Positions 59,489 to 64,000 of a DNA stretch of 64,000 nucleotides are shown in pieces. The notes below the pieces were generated by a model. That model saw only the letters and a program-made list of their open reading frames with translations. It did not search any database and was not told where the DNA came from. The number at the start of each line of letters is the position of its first letter. Within the stretch, counting starts at the first letter, position 1. Source of the stretch: Caecibacteroides pullorum (GTDB taxonomy: Bacteria; Bacteroidota; Bacteroidia; Bacteroidales; Bacteroidaceae); NCBI RefSeq assembly GCF_019239235.1, contig NZ_JAAZTS010000002.1, positions 246,867 through 310,866 on the forward strand, given 5' to 3'. The position numbers and the translations under genes are program-made.

Positions 59489-60147
59489 AAAAATTAGAAT
59501 CATCTTTAAAGAATATGTTGCTGGTGCTTACGGGGGTAACTGCCATCTCCGTAGCGTTGCTGGCTTATGTGAATGAACTGACCAAGGAACCCATTGCTGC
59601 GGCCAACGCCAAGACGTTGAGCGACGCTGTGAAAGCGGTGGTGCCGGGCTTTGATAATGATCCCATTGCCGAGAAGAAGATGCAGGAAGTGAACGGTGTG
59701 GAGTATGCCGTATATCCGGCTACCAAAAGCGGTGAATTTATCGGTGCTGCCGTAGAAGCTTCAGCCATGGGTTTTGGTGGCGAACTGAAGGTGCTGGTAG
59801 GCTTTGACGCTCAAGGGAATATTCTTGATTATTCATTGCTGTCGCATGCCGAGACACCGGGTCTGGGTTCGAAAGCCGACGTCTGGTTTAAGAAAGGGGC
59901 GAAAGGTGACATCACTGGAAAGAATCCTGGTGCGACACCGTTGACCGTCAGCAAGGACGGTGGTGAGATAGACGCCATCACGGCTTCTACCATTACTTCA
60001 CGTGCTTTCTTGAACGCGGTCAACGTAGCATATGCGGCATATGCAGGGCAGAATAGTGCCGATGGTGTAACGGGAGCCACCACTCAACAGAATGTAGAAC
60101 AAAACACGGACGGAGTTGCCGCTGCCGACTCCATCAGTGGTAAATAA
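59485..60147 (+). CDS. rnfG: Rnf complex subunit RnfG
   Basis: 220 residues. One N-terminal membrane helix and a periplasmic FMN-binding domain with the threonine in DAITASTITSRAF. Periplasmic electron carrier of the complex. Confidence 0.95.
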   Translation: MKKLESSLKNMLLVLTGVTAISVALLAYVNELTKEPIAAANAKTLSDAVKAVVPGFDNDPIAEKKMQEVNGVEYAVYPATKSGEFIGAAVEASAMGFGGELKVLVGFDAQGNILDYSLLSHAETPGLGSKADVWFKKGAKGDITGKNPGATPLTVSKDGGEIDAITASTITSRAFLNAVNVAYAAYAGQNSADGVTGATTQQNVEQNTDGVAAADSISGK

Positions 60148-60163
60148 GAAAGGAGCGTGATTT

Positions 60164-60748
60164 ATGAATAACTTTAAGGTTTTGATGAACGGCATTGTCA
60201 AGGAGAACCCCACATTTGTGCTTTTGCTTGGCATGTGTCCTACGTTGGGAACTACTTCTTCCGCCATGAACGGCATGGGCATGGGACTGGCTACGGCTTT
60301 TGTGCTCATTTGTTCTAATGTGGTTATTTCCGCTATCAAAAATCTGATTCCTGACATGGTGCGTATTCCTGCGTTTGTGGTGGTCATCGCTTCGTTCGTT
60401 ACGTTGTTGCAGATGATTATGCAGGCTTACGTGCCGGGGCTTTACGCGACGTTGGGTCTGTTTATCCCGTTGATTGTGGTGAACTGTATCCTGTTGGGAC
60501 GTGCTGAGGCTTTTGCGGCCAAGAATGGGCCACTGGCTTCCATGTTCGACGGTCTGGGTATGGGATTAGGTTTCACTGTGGGACTGACCCTGCTGGGCGC
60601 CGTGCGCGAATTGTTGGGCACGGGTAAGATATTCGGACTGACTATCATGCCCGAAGATTATGGTATGCTGGTGTTTGTGCTTGCTCCGGGTGCTTTTATT
60701 GCGTTGGGTTACCTCATCGCCATAGTGAACCGCTTGAAGAAAGCCTGA
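60164..60748 (+). CDS. rnfE: Rnf complex subunit RnfE
   Basis: 194 residues, six membrane helices. LLGMCPTLGTTSSAMNGMGM and a conserved cysteine in LVLICSNVVIS mark the family. Membrane core with RnfA. Confidence 0.94.
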   Translation: MNNFKVLMNGIVKENPTFVLLLGMCPTLGTTSSAMNGMGMGLATAFVLICSNVVISAIKNLIPDMVRIPAFVVVIASFVTLLQMIMQAYVPGLYATLGLFIPLIVVNCILLGRAEAFAAKNGPLASMFDGLGMGLGFTVGLTLLGAVRELLGTGKIFGLTIMPEDYGMLVFVLAPGAFIALGYLIAIVNRLKKA

Positions 60749-60783
60749 GATAAACAGTGATTTTTCCCTACTTTAATTAAACA

Positions 60784-61368
60784 GTGATTATGGAATATAT
60801 ATTGATATTTATATCGGCAATCTTTGTAAACAACATTGTGTTGTCTCAATTCTTGGGTATTTGTCCGTTCCTCGGTGTTTCCAAGAAAATTGATACGGCA
60901 TTGGGTATGGCGGCAGCCGTAGCTTTTGTGTTGACCCTTTCTACGATAGTCACATTCCTGATTCAGAAATATGTGCTCGATGCGTTGGGGCTCGGTTACT
61001 TGCAGACTATTACGTTTATCCTGGTCATTGCCGCCTTGGTACAGATGGTGGAAATCATCTTGAAGAAAGTCTCTCCTTCGCTGTATCAGGCACTAGGTGT
61101 TTTCCTCCCGCTGATTACCACGAACTGCTGCGTATTGGGTGTGGCCATCCTTGTGATTCAGAAAGACTATGATTTGCTGACAGGTGTGGTTTACGCTTTT
61201 TCAACGGCGCTTGGTTTTGGACTTGCTTTGACTATTTTTGCGGGTATCCGCGAGCAGTTGAGTCTGGTTAACATTCCGAAAGGCTTGCAGGGTACGCCTA
61301 TCACCTTGATCACGGCCGGCTTGCTGGCTATGGCTTTTATGGGCTTCTCAGGTGTTGTGAAAATTTGA
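60784..61368 (+). CDS. rnfA: Rnf complex subunit RnfA
   Basis: 194 residues, six helices. NNIVLSQFLGICPFLGVSKK and TTNCCVLGVAILV carry the intramembrane cysteines. Last gene of the operon; a terminator follows 28 bases later. Confidence 0.95.
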   Translation: MIMEYILIFISAIFVNNIVLSQFLGICPFLGVSKKIDTALGMAAAVAFVLTLSTIVTFLIQKYVLDALGLGYLQTITFILVIAALVQMVEIILKKVSPSLYQALGVFLPLITTNCCVLGVAILVIQKDYDLLTGVVYAFSTALGFGLALTIFAGIREQLSLVNIPKGLQGTPITLITAGLLAMAFMGFSGVVKI

Positions 61369-61396
61369 GACGCTGACCATGCGTTTGAAATAGTGA

Positions 61397-61465
61397 CGTG
61401 TCGGTCTGTTTGAGAAGAAGTGGAAACACTTTTCGGAACTAAAAAACAGGTCGGCACGTTTTTTT
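61397..61465 (+). terminator. rnf operon terminator
   Basis: Two 15-base arms (61397-61411 and 61444-61458) pair with three G-U wobbles and are followed by seven Ts. Confidence 0.75.
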
Positions 61466-61474
61466 CTCAAATTC

Positions 61475-61506
61475 TTGTATAAAATTAAAAATATTTGCTA
61501 CTTTTG
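61475..61506 (+). promoter_or_regulatory. galE promoter
   Basis: TTG (61475-61477), 21 bases, TACTTTTG (61499-61506), 37 bases before the galE ATG. Confidence 0.7.
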
Positions 61507-61543
61507 TAGCATTAAATCGACCTAAAAACTAAAAGACTCTATT

Positions 61544-62578
61544 ATGAAAGAAAGAATATTAGTGACAGGAGGTACCGGATATATTGGTTCTCATACTGTT
61601 GTAGAACTTCAAAACGCAGGTTATGAAGTAGTTATCATTGATAATTTGTCTAATTCCAGTGCTGATGTAGTAGACAATATTGAAAAGGTATCAGGTATCC
61701 GTCCGGCGTTTGAGAAACTTGATTGTTTGGATTTTGAGGGACTTGACGCCATGTTCTCCAAATATACAGGCATTAAAGCAATCATTCATTTTGCTGCTAG
61801 CAAAGCTGTGGGTGAGTCTGTCGAGAAACCTTTGAAATATTATCGCAATAATTTGGTTTCTTTGATTAACTTGCTTGAGTTGATGCCTAAACATGGGGTA
61901 GAAGGAATTGTATTTTCTTCTTCATGTACGGTATATGGTCAGCCCGATGTTTTGCCTGTAACAGAAGCTGCGCCTATTAAAAAGGCCGAATCTCCCTATG
62001 GCAACACCAAGCAGATTAATGAAGAGATTATTCGTGATACTGTAGCTTCAGGTGCGCCTATTAATGCTATCATGTTGCGTTACTTCAATCCGATCGGTGC
62101 TCATCCAAGCGCATTGCTCGGCGAATTGCCCAACGGTGTTCCCCAGAACCTCGTTCCTTACCTGACGCAGACAGCTATTGGAATCCGCGAGAAATTGAGC
62201 GTATTCGGTGATGATTATGATACTCCTGATGGTTCTTGTATCCGCGACTTCATCAATGTAGTCGATCTGGCCAAGGCACATGTGGTAGCTATTAACCGCA
62301 TTCTACAGCACAAGCAGAAGGAGAAAGTGGAAGTGTTCAACATCGGTACAGGTCGTGGTCTCTCTGTACTTGAACTCATTAAAGCTTTTGAAACTGCGAC
62401 AGGTGTGAAGCTAAACTATCAGATTGTAGGCCGTCGTGCCGGTGATATTGTAAAAGTATGGGCTGACCCGACATTGGCTAACGAGGAGCTGGGTTGGAAG
62501 GCTGAAACCTCAATTGAAGATACTGTACGTTCTGCATGGAACTGGCAGTTGAAACTTCGTGAAAGAGGCATTCAATAA
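61544..62578 (+). CDS. galE: UDP-glucose 4-epimerase
   Basis: 344 residues, short-chain dehydrogenase fold. NAD motif GGTGYIGSH, catalytic SSSCTVYG and SPYGNTK (Tyr-x3-Lys). Interconverts UDP-glucose and UDP-galactose; supplies sugars for capsules and glycans. Confidence 0.96.
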   Translation: MKERILVTGGTGYIGSHTVVELQNAGYEVVIIDNLSNSSADVVDNIEKVSGIRPAFEKLDCLDFEGLDAMFSKYTGIKAIIHFAASKAVGESVEKPLKYYRNNLVSLINLLELMPKHGVEGIVFSSSCTVYGQPDVLPVTEAAPIKKAESPYGNTKQINEEIIRDTVASGAPINAIMLRYFNPIGAHPSALLGELPNGVPQNLVPYLTQTAIGIREKLSVFGDDYDTPDGSCIRDFINVVDLAKAHVVAINRILQHKQKEKVEVFNIGTGRGLSVLELIKAFETATGVKLNYQIVGRRAGDIVKVWADPTLANEELGWKAETSIEDTVRSAWNWQLKLRERGIQ

Positions 62579-62958
62579 AGAATAATAGATTAAATAAGAA
62601 AAAATACATAACCTCATTGAACAAATGTTTCATGATATTTGTTCATTGAATGCAATATGTCGCCGATATGTGTATGTGAATATCCATAGAAGGTGTTTTA
62701 TGTGAAAACATAATAGGCATAATTGCATAGTAGTTTTGTCGTGTTTTATTTTGTGTTTGTGTTGTGAATAGGTCCTGTCGTGACGACAGGGCCTATTTTT
62801 ATTATTATGCTTGCTATTTGCATGTAGAGGGGTAGATCTGGTGAATATATAAAGTAACATTTATTGTGATTTCTTCTTCTTAAAGCTAATACATGTTACA
62901 TTCGCAGGGCAATACTCAAAAAAAGTGAAAGAGACTTGTTTCTTACAAGATGTACTCT
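62579..62958 (+). other. Intergenic region after galE
   Basis: 416 bases to the next gene without a convincing frame. It holds a TGAACAAAT/ATTTGTTCA hairpin (about 62617-62645), the galE terminator (62768-62800) and the promoter of the TPR gene. Nothing else seen. Confidence 0.6.
62768..62800 (+). terminator. galE terminator
   Basis: ATAGGTCCTGTCG/CGACAGGGCCTAT stem with one G-T-type mismatch, loop TGA, followed by TTTTT. Confidence 0.8.
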
Positions 62959-62966
62959 TACTTTTG
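62938..62966 (+). promoter_or_regulatory. TPR gene promoter
   Basis: TACTTTTG at 62959-62966 with TTG about 20 bases upstream, 28 bases before the ATG. Confidence 0.65.
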
Positions 62967-62994
62967 GGAATACATTTTAAATAATTAAAGCAAT

Positions 62995-63708
62995 ATGAAA
63001 AAATTAATCTTATCTCTTGCACTGTGTTGTGCAGCAACAAACTTTTTTGCTCAGGAAGCAGATCTCGCAAAATTGAGAGACGACGGTATCGCAGCCTTGG
63101 AAGCCAAGGATTATCAAAAAGCCTATACCAATTTCAGTAATTATCTGAACCAGACAAACAATCAAGACTCAGTTATCGCATTTAATTGTGGTATTTGTGC
63201 CGATAAAATAAAGAAATCTGAAGATGCTGTGAAATACTTTGATATAGCTGTACAGAAGAAATACAATCTAGTTAATGCTTATATCGGAAAAGCGGGTGCA
63301 TTAAAAGACTTGAAAAAGAACGATGAATATCTTGCTACTATTAAGGAAGGGTTGAAAGAAGTTCCGGGCGACAAGTCTCTGACCAAGATGTATACCACTT
63401 ATTATCTGAACGCTGGTATTACAGCACAGAAAGCCGGTAAGACAGCAGCTGCTGAAGAAGCATACAAAGAAATTTTGGAAGTTCAGAAAAACAATACAAA
63501 TGCTTTGTACAGCCTTGGTGCATTGAAATACAACGATGCTACCAAGACATTGGCTACTGACAGAGATAAGGCTAAAAACATTTATACAGAGGCTAAGGGT
63601 TATTTGGAGTCCGTTGCCAAGCTTTTGACCAACCCAAAGCAAAAAGCAATGTTGGACAATGTAAATGGTATGCTGAAGCAAATTGATATTCAGTTACAAG
63701 CTGAGTAA
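62995..63708 (+). CDS. Secreted tetratricopeptide-repeat protein
   Basis: 237 residues. Signal peptide MKKLILSLALCCAATNFFAQ, then several TPR helical pairs (DGIAALEAKDYQKAYTNFSN; AGKTAAAEEAYKEILEVQ; ALYSLGALKYNDA). Periplasmic or outer-membrane scaffold protein; partner unknown. Confidence 0.85.
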   Translation: MKKLILSLALCCAATNFFAQEADLAKLRDDGIAALEAKDYQKAYTNFSNYLNQTNNQDSVIAFNCGICADKIKKSEDAVKYFDIAVQKKYNLVNAYIGKAGALKDLKKNDEYLATIKEGLKEVPGDKSLTKMYTTYYLNAGITAQKAGKTAAAEEAYKEILEVQKNNTNALYSLGALKYNDATKTLATDRDKAKNIYTEAKGYLESVAKLLTNPKQKAMLDNVNGMLKQIDIQLQAE

Positions 63709-63737
63709 TTCATTTCTGTCTTTAGAGAAAGAATAAA

Positions 63738-63770
63738 AGAGGGTGCGTTCATGTAACGCATCCTCTTTTT
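63738..63770 (+). terminator. TPR gene terminator
   Basis: 12-bp stem AGAGGGTGCGTT/AACGCATCCTCT with one G-T pair, followed by TTTTTG. Confidence 0.85.
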
Positions 63771-63892
63771 GTATATATTAATCCGGACTTAGTTTGTAAG
63801 CTCAATGATTATGTTTCTAAAGTAAAGCTTTAGGAACATAAAGTACTACTTTACATCGCTCAAGTAGAGGTTTGTTGTTATTAAATGAAAAG

Positions 63893-63925
63893 AGAAGGTG
63901 TGTCAAAAAGCACACCTTCTTTGTT
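63893..63925 (+). terminator. Terminator-like hairpin
   Basis: AGAAGGTGTG/CACACCTTCT followed by TTG TTT. No gene of this window clearly ends here. Confidence 0.6.
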
Positions 63926-63929
63926 TAGC

Positions 63930-63965
63930 ACAAAGCCCCGACTTTCACAAGCTGGGGCTTTGTTA
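63930..63965. terminator. Terminator-like hairpin
   Basis: ACAAAGCCCC/GGGGCTTTGT, loop of 14, followed by TATTA. It may serve a gene beyond the window on the other strand. Confidence 0.55.
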
Positions 63966-64000
63966 TTACCTAAAGATTTTGTATCTTTAAGCCTAAAGAT

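Overview
The window comes from a member of the Bacteroidales, probably Bacteroidaceae. Many genes carry the Bacteroidetes promoter (TTTG or TTG, 18-21 bases, then TAnnTTTG) and most lack strong Shine-Dalgarno sites. The host genes are typical of the group: a six-gene rnf operon headed by rseC, DUF4923, DUF6261 and DUF3332 proteins, and a YqgE/AlgH protein. No species call is made.

Layout. Positions 1-4397 are host DNA: two ABC-2 permease genes (the first cut by the window edge), an AlaX-like tRNA-editing gene, a DUF3332 lipoprotein, an MBL-fold hydrolase, tRNA-Lys and tRNA-Pro. A prophage of about 43.6 kb (4384-47962) sits in the 3' end of tRNA-Pro. It is bounded by a 23-bp direct repeat inside a longer imperfect repeat. 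Positions 48033-64000 are host DNA again: a decayed ISL3/ISAon1-type transposase cut at the prophage border, DUF4923-engB, recR, a membrane protein, a GNAT acetyltransferase, YqgE, DUF6261, four 42-bp tandem repeats, an aminotransferase, tRNA-Asp, rseC-rnfBCDGEA, galE and a TPR protein.

The prophage. At the left end, integrase and umuDC read rightwards. At the right end, a Cro/C1-type repressor and two small unknown genes read rightwards from a divergent operator. Everything between reads leftwards: early genes (LuxR-type regulator, TOPRIM/helicase primase), head protease, capsid, a Stealth-like glycosyltransferase, a PLD-like protein, terminase, an accessory block, portal, tail tape measure and tail fibres. 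Five structural transcription units share an unusual promoter, GTCCTTT-N19/20-TAnnTTTG, which I read as a phage late promoter. The cargo units instead have the ordinary TTTG/TTG-N19/20-TAnnTTTG type. No holin or endolysin was recognised.

Candidate new systems. (1) A three-gene operon (29789-27456) encodes a GHKL ATPase, a STAS-like DUF4325-type protein and a one-pass membrane protein. It has its own promoter and a structured leader, and looks like a switch-plus-membrane-effector defence module. (2) A second AT-rich three-gene cassette (9221-7616; TIGR04255-like, a small helical protein, a DUF7689-like NCIAWA protein) is fused by overlap to a tail-fibre gene whose SGNH hydrolase domain it cuts short. 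(3) A promoter-driven leader of about 250 nt (27370-27119) with mutually exclusive helices ends at the start codon of a small-gene operon. (4) A gene-free kilobase after the terminase holds two tandem copies of an RNA-like motif with compensatory base changes, next to a 20-bp perfect hairpin. A hicAB toxin-antitoxin pair is also carried. Functions for (1)-(4) are inferences.
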